The notes under the pieces: generated by a model | What the model was told of the DNA's origin: nothing | What the model saw: the letters and a program-made list of their open reading frames with translations, nothing else | The model's database searches: none | Source: Bacillus shivajii | Lineage (GTDB): Bacteria; Bacillota; Bacilli; Bacillales; Salisediminibacteriaceae | DNA length: 64,000 nucleotides | Assembly (NCBI RefSeq): GCF_020519665.1 | Contig: NZ_CP084703.1 | Coordinates: 248,001-312,000 of the forward strand | Direction: 5' to 3' | Program-made: the position numbers and the translations under genes | Shown: positions 35,242 to 44,765 of the stretch, piece after piece | Layout: every line of letters starts with the position of its first letter | Numbering within the stretch: the first letter of the stretch is position 1

Positions 35242-35936
35242 GCTGCCACATCCTTTTGTTGAAGACGTAGTAATAAAATCGTGACAAGTAAAGCAAGAGA
35301 CATGAGAATAAATGATAGGGCAATGGCGATGTGGAAGTTACCGCGAGACACTTCCATCACCATAGCAGTCGTAAGAATTCTCGTTTCCCCTTTGAGATTT
35401 CCTCCGACCATCATTGCTGCCCCAACTTCTGCTAACACTCTGCCCAGTCCGGCCATAATCGCAGCCATGATCCCGAAGCGAGCTTCTTTTACATAAAGAA
35501 TGAGTGTCTGCCATTTTGTAGGTGCTAATGCTTTAATTTGTAATAGTAGAGAACGATCCAATTTTTTAAACGCTGAATACGTAAGAGAAATAATAATCGG
35601 TAAGGATACAGCGACTTGGGCGATTACAATCGCTTTCGTTGTAAACAACCACCCTAAATCCCCAAGTGGGCCAGAGCGCCATAAAACCATTGTCACCCAT
35701 AATCCTGCAACGACTGGTGGAAGGCCCATTCCTGCATGAGCGATTAGCACAACAATTTTTTTACCAGGAAAACGCTTAAAAGCTAAAAGCATCCCGACAG
35801 GTATTCCGACAATCGTACTCACTAAGACAGATAAAAAGCTAACTTGAATTGTCACCCACGTAATATGAAGTACTTCTTGATCTAGTTGAAAAATCATACG
35901 AATGGCTTCAATAAGTCCAGACCAGACGAGTTCCAT
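35238..35936 (-). CDS. tupB: Tungstate-type ABC transporter permease
   Basis: 232 aa, five to six transmembrane helices, with the binding-protein-dependent transport (EAA) loop IKALAPTKWQTLILYVKEAR followed by GIMAAIMAGLGRVLAEVGAA, the TupB/ModB type. AGGTG before the ATG; 33 bases after tupA. Confidence 0.88.
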   Translation of the reverse strand: MELVWSGLIEAIRMIFQLDQEVLHITWVTIQVSFLSVLVSTIVGIPVGMLLAFKRFPGKKIVVLIAHAGMGLPPVVAGLWVTMVLWRSGPLGDLGWLFTTKAIVIAQVAVSLPIIISLTYSAFKKLDRSLLLQIKALAPTKWQTLILYVKEARFGIMAAIMAGLGRVLAEVGAAMMVGGNLKGETRILTTAMVMEVSRGNFHIAIALSFILMSLALLVTILLLRLQQKDVAA

Positions 35937-35969
35937 TTTCTACACCTCAATTTTCGTCCTAAAAAATAG

Positions 35970-36818
35970 TTATTGATTATTGAAAAATAAAGGCTGACCC
36001 CACTTTTCTATTCCGTATTCTCCGGTAATGGATTGCACTTCTTCAGAACGGAAGAACTCAACAAAAGCTTCAGCCGCTTCCTCATTGATTTGATCAGATA
36101 GCTCCGAATTTACTTGCATGACATGATAAATATTCTCTAAGTATTTGTCGCCTTCTACGAGAATTTTTAACGTTTCTAGCTGCTCTTTAAGGAATAAGTA
36201 CGTTCCGCGGTCAGTGAGTGTATAGCCTTCACGCTCAGCTGCGATGCGTAAAGTGTCTGCCATTCCTTGTCCTGTTTCCATATAGTCATCATATTCAGGT
36301 GATACTCCAGCAACCTCCCAGATTTCTTCCTCTTTTTTGTGTGTGCCGGAATCGTCCCCTCTCGAATAAAACAGATGCTGGTCTTCAGCAATTGTTTGAA
36401 AAGCTTCATCAACAGTCAACTCTTCAATATTTGCAGGATCATTAACGGGGCCAATGACGACAAAATCGTTATGCATGACCCGATGTCTATTGATCACATG
36501 ACCGCCTTCTTCTATTATCTCCTCTGCTGCTGGGGCGTGTGTTAACAGAGCGTCTGCTTCTCCATTTTCCCCCATTGCTAACGCTTGTCCAGAACCAACA
36601 GCAATGATTTTTACATTGACTCCAGTTTGTTCTTCAAAAATAGGAATAAGTTCATCTAGTAATCCACTGTCATAAGTACTTGTCGTCGTTGATAAAATCA
36701 TTTCTCCACCGATGTTAGCCTCGTCGGAAGCTGTTGCTTCATCCGTTGCATTGTTACAAGCAGTAAGTAGAACGAAAAATAGAGTGGAAAACAAAAAAAG
36801 TTTCATTTGGTGTTTCAT
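35970..36818 (-). CDS. tupA: Tungstate-binding lipoprotein
   Basis: 282 aa with a lipoprotein signal; lipobox LLTAC, C21. The mature part opens with LSTTTSTYDSGLLDELIPIF, the TupA hallmark, and has VKIIAVGSGQALAMGENGEA, ADALLTHAPAAEE and FYSRGDDSGTHKKE, residues that wrap the oxyanion. Captures tungstate outside the membrane for TupBC. AGGAGG upstream of the ATG. Confidence 0.92.
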   Translation of the reverse strand: MKHQMKLFLFSTLFFVLLTACNNATDEATASDEANIGGEMILSTTTSTYDSGLLDELIPIFEEQTGVNVKIIAVGSGQALAMGENGEADALLTHAPAAEEIIEEGGHVINRHRVMHNDFVVIGPVNDPANIEELTVDEAFQTIAEDQHLFYSRGDDSGTHKKEEEIWEVAGVSPEYDDYMETGQGMADTLRIAAEREGYTLTDRGTYLFLKEQLETLKILVEGDKYLENIYHVMQVNSELSDQINEEAAEAFVEFFRSEEVQSITGEYGIEKWGQPLFFNNQ

Positions 36819-36842
36819 AGCTGATTCCTCCTAAGTTGTGAT

Positions 36843-37766
36843 TCATGAAATTGTTGATAGATTTGTGTAAAGCGTGTTGCCCATGTCGGATGTGTTGTAG
36901 CCAGAGATGGAATGTAGCACGTCCGATTCGTCATTTGATTGCAAAGTATTTTGCAGTTGTGCGAGCTTGTCTTTATTTTCATCCGTCCACTTAAAAATGA
37001 AGTCGAATGATTCTTCGACGATCGGGATAAACTCTAGGCCGAGTAAATGCGCGACAGGCTCAATGCCTAAAGTAACATCGGCTGAACCATTTAAGATGTG
37101 AGTCGCTGCCATATAGTGCGTCCATTCTTCATTTTCATAGCCGACAATCGATGAAGGTGAGATTTGCTCTTCTTTTAAATGGAAATCAAGGAGTTGTCTC
37201 GTTCCAGAGCCTTTCTGTCTGTTCGCAAACGTGATGTTGTTTTCCGCTAAAGAATGCCAATCGGTAATCTCCTTTGGATTTCCTCGGGACACAATAAATC
37301 CTTGCTTTCGTTTTGTGAAGTGGACGACGGTAATCGGACTTGACGAAAAAAACTGTTCAATGATCGGTAGATTATACGTCCTGCTTTTACGGTCGAATAA
37401 ATGAACAGCAGCGACGTCACACTCGTTTCGGTATAAAGCCATACAACCTTCTAAACTACCGATAAAAGAAGTTTGTATGCGAAGTGGATGTTGTTCATTT
37501 TGATGAATGTCTTGACAAAACTTCTCGAGAAGGAGGTCGTGACTTCCAGCGAGACGAAGACTACTTTGTTCATTTGAGTGTAAAGGATCACGATTAACAG
37601 TCGATTGCTGGTTTTTGAAGGACTCCAGCTCACGTTCTTCAATTCTCATTTTATTTCCAACTTTAAATGCAATGAGTTGCTTTCGTTTAATCAATTCATA
37701 AACGGTATGTTTTGAGATTTGCAGTAGCTGAGCAATTTCTTCAGGTGTATAAATTTTATCACCCAT
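36843..37766 (-). CDS. One-component regulator: HTH (MerR/excisionase-like) + PBP sensor
   Basis: 307 aa, ATG at 37766 with AAGGAGGG upstream. N-terminal HTH_17: YTPEEIAQLLQISKHTVYEL then IKRKQLIAFKVGN. From about 75 it is a type-II periplasmic-binding-protein domain: GSHDLLLEKF, GSLEGCMALYRNECDVAAVH and NRQKGSGTRQLLDFHL. This design senses molybdate or tungstate inside the cell; tupA begins 24 bases downstream, so it likely governs tupABC. Confidence 0.88.
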   Translation of the reverse strand: MGDKIYTPEEIAQLLQISKHTVYELIKRKQLIAFKVGNKMRIEERELESFKNQQSTVNRDPLHSNEQSSLRLAGSHDLLLEKFCQDIHQNEQHPLRIQTSFIGSLEGCMALYRNECDVAAVHLFDRKSRTYNLPIIEQFFSSSPITVVHFTKRKQGFIVSRGNPKEITDWHSLAENNITFANRQKGSGTRQLLDFHLKEEQISPSSIVGYENEEWTHYMAATHILNGSADVTLGIEPVAHLLGLEFIPIVEESFDFIFKWTDENKDKLAQLQNTLQSNDESDVLHSISGYNTSDMGNTLYTNLSTIS

Positions 37767-37989
37767 GCCGAGCCCTCCTTAAAATAAACTTGCTATTGTC
37801 CATATTAGTAGATTGTTTTATATGTTTCTGTGAGTTTCGTCACGAGTTGTTAAGTTTTGTTCTGTTTTATTAAGTATTGTACGGTTTTGTTAGAAATCCT
37901 TTATTTTGTTAGCGGGAATCTTAAGGTTTTCCAACGGAATGGAAAATCATGATAAACTGAATACGTCATACATAAGAGAAGTGGTGAGA

Positions 37990-38496
37990 ATGATGAACAA
38001 AAATGTAATAAGTTTTGCTGTTGTTGCGCTCATTGTTGTTTCGGTTCTATTTGTCTTTAATGATCCAAATGAACAAGCGGCAGATTCTGTTGATGAAGGT
38101 AAGCTCGAAAAATTAACAGAGGAAAATGAGCGGTTAAAAGATGAGGTCGCACAGTTAAAGGAAGAGGCAAGCTCCATTAAACCGATGGTTTATCAAGACT
38201 TTTTGGATGCGAAAAAGACAGTCGAGCTTTTTGCAGAAATAGATGAGCTGGAAGTTGCAAAGTCACTTCTTACGGATAACATAACGATAATTGAGCAATC
38301 TAGTAGTTTCTCCATTAACGTTAACAAAGAGAACGGCAGTACAACGATGAGGGAGTGGATCCCAACTAGTGATCTTGAATTAATTAGCATTTCCAAAATG
38401 GAAGATCAGATCATTCTATTTTATAACGCAGATTGGGGAGACCTTGTATTTACGTTAGTCAAGGAAGACGGGTGGAAGATCAAAGATATTAAATGA
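37990..38496 (+). CDS. Membrane-anchored coiled-coil protein, paralogue of 26607
   Basis: 168 aa from ATG 37990 (or 37993) with AGAAGTGGTGAG upstream. MNKNVISFAVVALIVVSVLF anchor, acidic linker, coiled coil LTEENERLKDEVAQLKEEAS, then a compact domain of about 100 residues ending DLVFTLVKEDGWKIKDIK, similar to DUF4878/NTF2-like lipoprotein tails. Extracytoplasmic; unknown function. Confidence 0.7.
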   Translation: MMNKNVISFAVVALIVVSVLFVFNDPNEQAADSVDEGKLEKLTEENERLKDEVAQLKEEASSIKPMVYQDFLDAKKTVELFAEIDELEVAKSLLTDNITIIEQSSSFSINVNKENGSTTMREWIPTSDLELISISKMEDQIILFYNADWGDLVFTLVKEDGWKIKDIK

Positions 38497-38519
38497 ACGA
38501 ATAATAGGGACATTTTTAT

Positions 38520-38548
38520 TTGACAATACGTATGAGGTTATTTATACT
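38520..38548 (+). promoter_or_regulatory. Sigma-A promoter of the MarR gene
   Basis: TTGACA (38520-38525), 17-base spacer, TATACT (38543-38548). Just downstream, TAGCAACTA at 38571 matches half of the operator before azoR, suggesting autoregulation. Confidence 0.8.
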
Positions 38549-38597
38549 AGCTTTTGTATTTAGTATGTATAGCAACTAAATGGGCGAGGGGATTTAT

Positions 38598-39035
38598 TTG
38601 AAATTTTCTTTTCAAGACTATATCAGTATAAAAATTCATAAAACAGACCTTCTTTTGACGAGTCTTATTAAATCAAGGTTAGAGCCTTATAACCTTGCTC
38701 CTGAGCAAAATTTGATTATGATGCTCCTGTGGGAAAAAGATGGATTAACGCAAAACCAGATCGTTGAAAAGCTCGCAAAAGATAAGACGAATGTGGCAAG
38801 AATGGCATCAAACCTTGAGAAAAAGGGCTTTATTAAACGAGTGCATTGTACAGATGACCGTCGTGCAGTGAAACTTTATCTTACGCCTGCTGGGAAAGAG
38901 CATGGAAAAAAAGTCGTTCCTGTTTCTGAAGAATTTGATGAAATTGTTTGCGACGGACTTTCAAAAGAAGAACTACAAGAGCTGGAGAGGCTACTTTCAA
39001 AAGTCAGAGAGAATGTTTTAAAAAATAGTCAGTAG
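38598..39035 (+). CDS. MarR-family regulator
   Basis: 145 aa from TTG at 38598 (GAGGGG 6 bases upstream); an ATG at 38580 has no ribosome site. Winged helix: DGLTQNQIVEKLAKDKTNVA then RMASNLEKKGFIKRVHCTDD, the wing ending RRAVKLYLTPAG, flanked by dimerisation helices. One Cys in the wing (VHCTDDRR) and one at VCDGLS might sense electrophiles. It precedes azoR by 96 bases and probably represses it. Confidence 0.92.
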   Translation: MKFSFQDYISIKIHKTDLLLTSLIKSRLEPYNLAPEQNLIMMLLWEKDGLTQNQIVEKLAKDKTNVARMASNLEKKGFIKRVHCTDDRRAVKLYLTPAGKEHGKKVVPVSEEFDEIVCDGLSKEELQELERLLSKVRENVLKNSQ

Positions 39036-39057
39036 TTGCTGATTATTCTATCCTACT

Positions 39058-39105
39058 TAGTTGCTGTGACAACAATATGATATTACAAAGTTGCTATAAC
39101 AACTT
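39058..39105 (+). promoter_or_regulatory. Two operator dyads before azoR
   Basis: GTTGCTGTGACAAC (39060-39073) and AAGTTGCTATAACAACTT (39088-39105): near-palindromes of the same GTTG-C-TNTN-A-CAAC design, 28 bases apart. Probable sites for the MarR protein encoded upstream. Confidence 0.7.
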
Positions 39106-39131
39106 TTATCAAATAATTGGAGGTTATTTAG

Positions 39132-39758
39132 ATGGCAAACGTATTATTTATTAAGGCAAATTCAAGACCAGTTGAACAAGCGGTAAGTGTGAAACTTTAC
39201 CATAAATTCCTTGAGAATTATAAAGAAGCGAACCCACAAGATGAGATTACAGAACTTGATTTGTTTGAGGAAAATCTACCATACTATGACACAAATAAGA
39301 TCAATGGAATGTTTAAACTTGCAAATGGTTTGGAATTAACTGATGCTGAAGAGGAAGCGACACAGCTCGTAAACAAGTATTTAAATCAATTCCTTGAGGC
39401 TGACAAAGTAGTTTTTGCTTTCCCACTATGGAACTTCACGGTACCTGCTGTATTACACACGTATTTAGACTATTTAGCACAAGCTGGAAAGACATTCCGT
39501 TACACTGCAGAAGGGCCAGTTGGCTTATTAAACGGTAAGAAAGTAGCATTATTAAATGCAAGAGGTGGCGTTTACTCAGAAGGACCGGCACAAGCTGCTG
39601 AAATGGCTGTGAATTACGTAAGCAACATGCTAAACTTCTGGGGCATTGAAGACATTACAAAAGTGATTGTTGAAGGCCATAACCAGTTCCCAGACAATGC
39701 GGAAGAAATCATTGCTGAAGGTTTAGAACAAGCAGCAAGTGTAGCAAAACAATTTTAA
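39132..39758 (+). CDS. azoR: FMN-dependent NADH-azoreductase
   Basis: 208 aa, TTGGAGG upstream. Flavodoxin-like: [20 protein letters not shown] binds the FMN phosphate, [20 protein letters not shown] stacks on the flavin, and [14 protein letters not shown] closes the site. Reduces azo dyes and quinones by two electrons, a quinone-detoxifying role consistent with the MarR regulator. Confidence 0.94.
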   Translation: MANVLFIKANSRPVEQAVSVKLYHKFLENYKEANPQDEITELDLFEENLPYYDTNKINGMFKLANGLELTDAEEEATQLVNKYLNQFLEADKVVFAFPLWNFTVPAVLHTYLDYLAQAGKTFRYTAEGPVGLLNGKKVALLNARGGVYSEGPAQAAEMAVNYVSNMLNFWGIEDITKVIVEGHNQFPDNAEEIIAEGLEQAASVAKQF

Positions 39759-39771
39759 TAGAATGATTGAA

Positions 39772-39808
39772 AAAACAGGGGTTTTCGGTATAATCCCTGT
39801 TTTATTTT
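39772..39808 (+). terminator. Terminator of azoR
   Basis: AAACAGGG / CCCTGTTT, loop of 14, followed by TTTATTTTTA. Confidence 0.85.
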
Positions 39809-39818
39809 TATTTGGAGA

Positions 39819-39977
39819 TTATGATTGAACAAGATATGGATAATGTGGGAATTTCACTAATTTTCCGACATTCTTAGGTTTGATAATGACTTCATTTTTC
39901 TTATTTCTCGCTTGAAGGCGGAAGTTCTCAATACCTCTTCCATCAAAGTAGCAAGGACTTTCAGACTTTCTATTCAT
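39819..39977 (-). CDS. 52-aa basic protein
   Basis: ATG at 39977 with GAGAGGAG 6 bases upstream. MNRKSESPCYFDGRGIENFR then LQARNKKNEVIIKPKNVGKL; rich in Lys and Asn, no helix in membrane. A longer frame to 40037 lacks a ribosome site. Unknown. Confidence 0.55.
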   Translation of the reverse strand: MNRKSESPCYFDGRGIENFRLQARNKKNEVIIKPKNVGKLVKFPHYPYLVQS

Positions 39978-40148
39978 AATGAATGCTCCTCTCTCAATGG
40001 GTGTAGCTTCATTATAATGAATTTTTTGTAAATTCACAACTAATTTCTTACATAAACTTAGTGCAAATATACTAAATAAAATGATGAAAGATAACCGGTA
40101 TTATACAAAAAAATCCAGGTTCCTGGCACCTGGGAATTTATTGGATGA

Positions 40149-40580
40149 TCATATTAGCTCATCATCTTCTGGGGTGTCGTATGTTACATACGTTCCTGCG
40201 ATGAAGTCATGGATGGATCGTTTATCCTCTCTTAACGCAACCATAAAAATGCTAACAATCAAGGCGATTCCGAATGAAATAAGATAAACCAATCCAGACA
40301 CAATATCTCGCAAAAGCATTGTTCCGATTCCGACTTTATGCCCGTCAACCCTCGCGATACGGATGCCAGCTGCTCGCTTCCCTAACGTGTATCCGTACCA
40401 AACGACAGGAAGAATGAGGAAGTATAAAAGTTGTAAGAGATCGAGAAACGTATACGAATCAATGAAAAATTGGCCGTATATAATGAGCGAAATGATGCCT
40501 AAAACGATAGATAGAAAAATACCATCTACAATGTTTGCACCAAGGCGAATCCAAAAACCGGCGGGATTACTAGCATTCAT
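40149..40580 (-). CDS. RDD-family membrane protein
   Basis: 143 aa, AAGGAG upstream. The family Arg and Asp are visible: AGFWIRLGANIVDGIFL and LGKRAAGIRIARVDG. Three helices. RDD proteins are small inner-membrane proteins, some linked to cation exchange in halophiles; role here unknown. Confidence 0.88.
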   Translation of the reverse strand: MNASNPAGFWIRLGANIVDGIFLSIVLGIISLIIYGQFFIDSYTFLDLLQLLYFLILPVVWYGYTLGKRAAGIRIARVDGHKVGIGTMLLRDIVSGLVYLISFGIALIVSIFMVALREDKRSIHDFIAGTYVTYDTPEDDELI

Positions 40581-40722
40581 GCTAAAACACTCCTTACAAA
40601 ATTATGTCTTTTTTATACTTATGACGAATGTCCGGTCATTTATTTCTCATACAAGTAATTAAATAAGATAAATGTCATATGAAGAACTGTTCATCTTCGT
40701 ATATCGAAGGGGAGATTTGAAA

Positions 40723-40956
40723 TTGGTATGTGCTCACAGTTTTTCTTTTGCTACAAAACGACCATTTTCTAAACTTCAGTGTCCTCCTCTCATTTATTTA
40801 CGATTGTTATCTAATGACGTTTCAGAGTTTTTCACTATGATGGAAGAAAATGATGATTTTTTAAATGAGCTTGCCCATAAAAATAACATTATAGTCATAA
40901 AAAATAGTGATGATGTTTATTGCTTATACTCAATAAAAAACGAGGGTGACTTATAA
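40723..40956 (+). CDS. Hypothetical protein, about 77 aa
   Basis: TTG at 40723 preferred, since GAAGGGGAG lies 8 bases upstream; an ATG at 40672 extends the frame but has no ribosome site. VCAHSFSFATKRPFSKLQCP then NDVSEFFTMMEENDDFLNEL: soluble, acidic. The stop lies inside its terminator hairpin. Confidence 0.5.
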   Translation: MVCAHSFSFATKRPFSKLQCPPLIYLRLLSNDVSEFFTMMEENDDFLNELAHKNNIIVIKNSDDVYCLYSIKNEGDL

Positions 40957-40987
40957 GTGTTAGGCACTTATGAGTCATCCTCGTGTT
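40941..40987. terminator. Very long terminator hairpin
   Basis: 19-bp stem (40941-40959 / 40965-40983) with two G-U pairs and a 5-base loop, overlapping the stop of the preceding gene. Confidence 0.75.
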
Positions 40988-41063
40988 TGCTCGTTTGCCT
41001 CTTGTAAAAAGACGTTTTTTACATTGGAGGGCGTCAACGGTCGTCTTATTTAGAAATTTTGTT

Positions 41064-42695
41064 TTAAGATTCTTCCCCAATCACCGCTTCTGCGATGTTT
41101 ACGGCGTGGTCACCGATTCTCTCTAAATTACTAACCATATCGACATAGGCGATTCCTGCAGAGCCACTGCACTTTCCTTCATTTAAGCGAAGAATGTGTT
41201 GTTTACGTAATTTACGTTCCATTTTATCAATTTGTTCTTCTTTTAATACAACCGAGCGAGCTGCGTCCACATCATTGTTTTCTAATGAAAGAATCGCTTG
41301 TTGTAATGTATCGATTGTTAAATCAAACATTTCCGTTAAATCTTCTGTCGCAGATTCAGAGATCTTCACTTTATTCGTGATTTGATATTCTGCAAGTTCA
41401 ACTAAGTTTTCCATGTGGTCACCGACACGTTCAATATCGCGAACTGTATCCATCAACATCGAGTGAATTTGAGAGTCGTGAGATGTTAATGAATTCGAAG
41501 ACACTTTCACTAAGTAATCCGTAATTTTACGGTCTAAGTTGTTAATCGCATCTTCAAATTGATACGTAAGTTCTGCATGGCGTTTTTCATTTGTAATCAC
41601 AAAGTCACGAGCTTGTATTAATCCTTTTTCCGAGAGCTCTGCCATACGTAATGTTTCTTTTTTCGCTTGTCCTAACGCAATGGCTGGAGACTGTTGAACA
41701 AGAATTGGATCTAAATGTTGCGCTTTATATTCAATGACCGTTTCTTTCCCGGGCACCAACTTCATAATTAACGCCGCTAATAAAGCGATAAAAGGCAATT
41801 GAAGCAAGACGTTCGCCGTATTAAAAATCCCGTGCGCAAAGGCAATTGTCATCGGTGCGTTTAAGTTCAAGAAAGAACTTAATGAATCGATCATTGCCGT
41901 ATAAGGGACAATGAATATGAGAACAATCGTCGTTCCTACTAAGTTAAAAATAACATGTGATGCTGCCGCACGTTTTGCAGCTAATGAAGACCCTAACGCT
42001 GCTAAAACGGCTGTAATCGTTGTTCCAATGTTATCACCAAATAAAACTGGTAAGGCCGCTTCGAGGGGAATAGCCCCTTGATCAAATAGTTGTTGTAATA
42101 ATCCAATCGATGCTGATGAACTTTGAACAGCGACCGTAAAAGCTGTTCCGATCACAACCCCAAGGATCGGGTTTTCACTCATAGTAATTGTTAAGTCTAT
42201 AAAGAGGTCTAATTCACGTAAGGGATATAAACCGTTCCCCATAATATCTAAACCGTAAAACAATGCTCCAAACCCGAAAAATACTTGTCCGAAGTTATTT
42301 GCTTTTTTGTTTTTAAAGAAGAAGATTAAGAGTACTCCTAAAGCCATAATCGGTAATGCGTATTCGGAGATTTTTAAACCGATAATAAATGCTGTAACTG
42401 TCGTTCCGATGTTTGCACCCATGATGACGCCGATGGCTTGTCTAAATGTCATAAATCCTGCGTTTACAAGACCGATTGTTAAAACAGTTGCTCCTGTACT
42501 CGTTTGTAATAGAATCGTGACAATAATACCTGTAAATACACCCATCACTGGGTTTGTCGTAAATTTATCTAAAATATCACGAAGGCGATCGCCTGCTACT
42601 TTTTGAAGGCCATCTCCTAAAAATTTAATACCGAATAGAAAAAGACCGAGTCCTCCAAAAAACATAAATAGTAAGTCACGTAATGGTAGTTCCAC
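41064..42695 (-). CDS. Na/Pi cotransporter family protein with PhoU-like domain
   Basis: 543 aa from GTG (AAGGGGATGATCTT upstream). The two inverted-repeat transport motifs are QTSTGATVLTIGLVN and QSSSASIGLLQQLF, with GANIGTTVTA and GDNIGTTITA around them; eight or nine helices to about 310. From about 345 a PhoU-like helical bundle (MAELSEKGL, ERVGDHMENLVELAEYQ, LERIGDHAVNIAEAVI). Moves phosphate with sodium, useful in saline habitats. Confidence 0.93.
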   Translation of the reverse strand: MELPLRDLLFMFFGGLGLFLFGIKFLGDGLQKVAGDRLRDILDKFTTNPVMGVFTGIIVTILLQTSTGATVLTIGLVNAGFMTFRQAIGVIMGANIGTTVTAFIIGLKISEYALPIMALGVLLIFFFKNKKANNFGQVFFGFGALFYGLDIMGNGLYPLRELDLFIDLTITMSENPILGVVIGTAFTVAVQSSSASIGLLQQLFDQGAIPLEAALPVLFGDNIGTTITAVLAALGSSLAAKRAAASHVIFNLVGTTIVLIFIVPYTAMIDSLSSFLNLNAPMTIAFAHGIFNTANVLLQLPFIALLAALIMKLVPGKETVIEYKAQHLDPILVQQSPAIALGQAKKETLRMAELSEKGLIQARDFVITNEKRHAELTYQFEDAINNLDRKITDYLVKVSSNSLTSHDSQIHSMLMDTVRDIERVGDHMENLVELAEYQITNKVKISESATEDLTEMFDLTIDTLQQAILSLENNDVDAARSVVLKEEQIDKMERKLRKQHILRLNEGKCSGSAGIAYVDMVSNLERIGDHAVNIAEAVIGEES

Positions 42696-42957
42696 AAGAT
42701 CATCCCCTTGTTTTTGTTAAAGTTCGTGTGTTTCAACGTTTTTAATATTACATAGTATTTGTTAACTGTTTATAAACGGAGTGTAAAGATTTAATAAAGA
42801 TCAAAGGAGAGTCTTTACGTTTTCTTTACAATCGGAAGCACACATAGATTTGAGGGATGAAAGAAAGTTATAGAAATGTGATTTTTGTGGTCTAACAGAA
42901 ATGAGGAAAATAATGTTAAAATAATGATAGCGATTTTTCAAAAAGGAGGAGCTCACT

Positions 42958-43545
42958 ATGCTGATAGGATGGAAAACGAAGTTTAAAAGGTTCTTTTTGA
43001 TTTTTTTCATCTTTTTCGTAGCGTGGTTTGTGATCCATACGGTAGTTATCGTCGTTGATGGCTTCACGGATGATCTCAATCAAGCAGATGCTGCAGTGGT
43101 GTTAGGAAACAAAGTGGAGCTTGACGGGGAACCGTCAAAAAGGCTACAAGCGAGGTTAGATAAAGCTGCAGAGTTATATGATGAGGGATATTTTGATTAC
43201 GTGATTGTTAGTGGTGGTGTCGGTGAGGAAGGTTTTGAAGAAGCCAAAGTGATGAAAAACGATTTAGTAGGTCAAGGCATTCCAACTGATAGAATTATCG
43301 AAGACGATAATGGATACAATACAGCGATGACGGCGGAAAATTCGCGTGTCATCATGGATCAATTTGGATTAGATAGCGTCATGGTCATTACGCAACATTT
43401 TCATATTTCAAGGACGAAACTAGCATTTAAACAAGAAGGTTTTGAAGAAGTATATTCGGCGCATGCAGAAATTTTTGAGTTAAGGGATCTTTATTCCACG
43501 GTCCGTGAGTTCCCAGCTTATTATAAATACTTCCTAACACAGTAG
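42958..43545 (+). CDS. YdcF-like DUF218 membrane protein
   Basis: 195 aa, AAGGAGGAGC upstream. One N-terminal helix (about 10-30), then the DUF218 fold: DAAVVLGNKVELDGEPSKRL, DYVIVSGGVGEEGFEEAKVM, ENSRVIMDQF, VITQHFHISRTKLAF. Related to SanA/ElyC proteins of envelope biogenesis. Single gene. Confidence 0.88.
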   Translation: MLIGWKTKFKRFFLIFFIFFVAWFVIHTVVIVVDGFTDDLNQADAAVVLGNKVELDGEPSKRLQARLDKAAELYDEGYFDYVIVSGGVGEEGFEEAKVMKNDLVGQGIPTDRIIEDDNGYNTAMTAENSRVIMDQFGLDSVMVITQHFHISRTKLAFKQEGFEEVYSAHAEIFELRDLYSTVREFPAYYKYFLTQ

Positions 43546-43769
43546 TTTGTTAGATTAGGGTGGAGAAGTTGATACAATGAAATAAAAAGGGCTTAACGGT
43601 GATATATTAATTTCAATGGCCATATTCTTCCTATTTGGCTGTTCTTGCCATTATAGACCATTATGTAAAAGGATACGACTATTGCACAATTGTTTTAAAT
43701 TAGTAGAGTAGGGGTAGAGGGGTGATGTACCTCGAAATTACAAATTTATAAGCAAGGAGTGGTTGTAAA

Positions 43770-44714
43770 ATGGTAGACTTGTATCCTTCAAGAATCGGAG
43801 ATAACACTAAGATTTTGAAGCGTCAAGACCCTGTGATTTTCAGTAGCTCCAATGAACAGAAAGGTCCATTGACAAAAGAAGATCTTCAATCATATGAAGA
43901 CAATGGCTATCTTCTTTGTAAACAATTATTTTCAGAAGATGAAGTAACGTTTATGAAAGAAGAACTGTCTCAGATGATGGAAGAAAATCGAAACCGACAA
44001 GCAGATGATGTCATTAAAGAGCCGGGAAGTAATGACGTTCGCTCTGTTTTTGAAGTTCACAAAAACAGCGAGTTTTTTAAACGTCTTTCAGAAAATGAGC
44101 GTCTTGTATCGGTAGCGCAGCAGCTTCTAGGCAGCTCTGTATATATCACACAATCACGTATCAATTTTAAGCCAGGTTTTAAAGGGAAAGAATTCTACTG
44201 GCATTCAGATTTTGAAACGTGGCACGTGGAAGACGGAATGCCAAACATGAGAGCGGTGAGCTGTTCGATTATCTTAACGGATAACTATGAATACAATGGT
44301 CCACTCATGCTCATTCCAGGTTCTCACAAATGGTATATCTCTTGTCCCGGTAAGACACCAGAAAACAACTTTAAAAACTCACTGAAAAAACAAGAGTTAG
44401 GTGTGCCTGATCATGATAGTCTAGAATGGCTCGTTGACCAAGCAGGCGGTCAAATTGATACAGCGACAGGACCTGCTGGATCCGTTTTATTCTTTGAATG
44501 TAATACGATGCACGGTTCGGCTGGGAATATGTCGCCATTCCCACGAAGTAATGTATTCTTCGTCTATAATAGCATTGAAAACAAGCTGCAGGCACCGTTC
44601 TCTGGAAGTAGCCCTCGTCCGGAATTTTTAGCAAATCGCCAAAACATCAGTCCGATTATTCCTAGAAAAGAGACGATTGAGAGCATTCCAGGTAGTAAGC
44701 CATCGGTAGTCTGA
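43770..44714 (+). CDS. ectD: Ectoine hydroxylase
   Basis: 314 aa, AAGGAG upstream. A 2-oxoglutarate/Fe(II) dioxygenase: iron ligands H145 and D147 in FYWHSDFETWHVEDGMPNMR, and H248 in CNTMHGSAGN; NFKPGFKGKEFYWHSDFETW is the family signature. Adds a hydroxyl to ectoine to give 5-hydroxyectoine, an osmo- and heat protectant. Ectoine synthesis genes are not in this window, so ectD stands alone. Confidence 0.96.
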   Translation: MVDLYPSRIGDNTKILKRQDPVIFSSSNEQKGPLTKEDLQSYEDNGYLLCKQLFSEDEVTFMKEELSQMMEENRNRQADDVIKEPGSNDVRSVFEVHKNSEFFKRLSENERLVSVAQQLLGSSVYITQSRINFKPGFKGKEFYWHSDFETWHVEDGMPNMRAVSCSIILTDNYEYNGPLMLIPGSHKWYISCPGKTPENNFKNSLKKQELGVPDHDSLEWLVDQAGGQIDTATGPAGSVLFFECNTMHGSAGNMSPFPRSNVFFVYNSIENKLQAPFSGSSPRPEFLANRQNISPIIPRKETIESIPGSKPSVV

Positions 44715-44765
44715 CGAGCATATACTTAACTTATTAAGCGCGGTATATTGAATCCCGCGGTCAGA

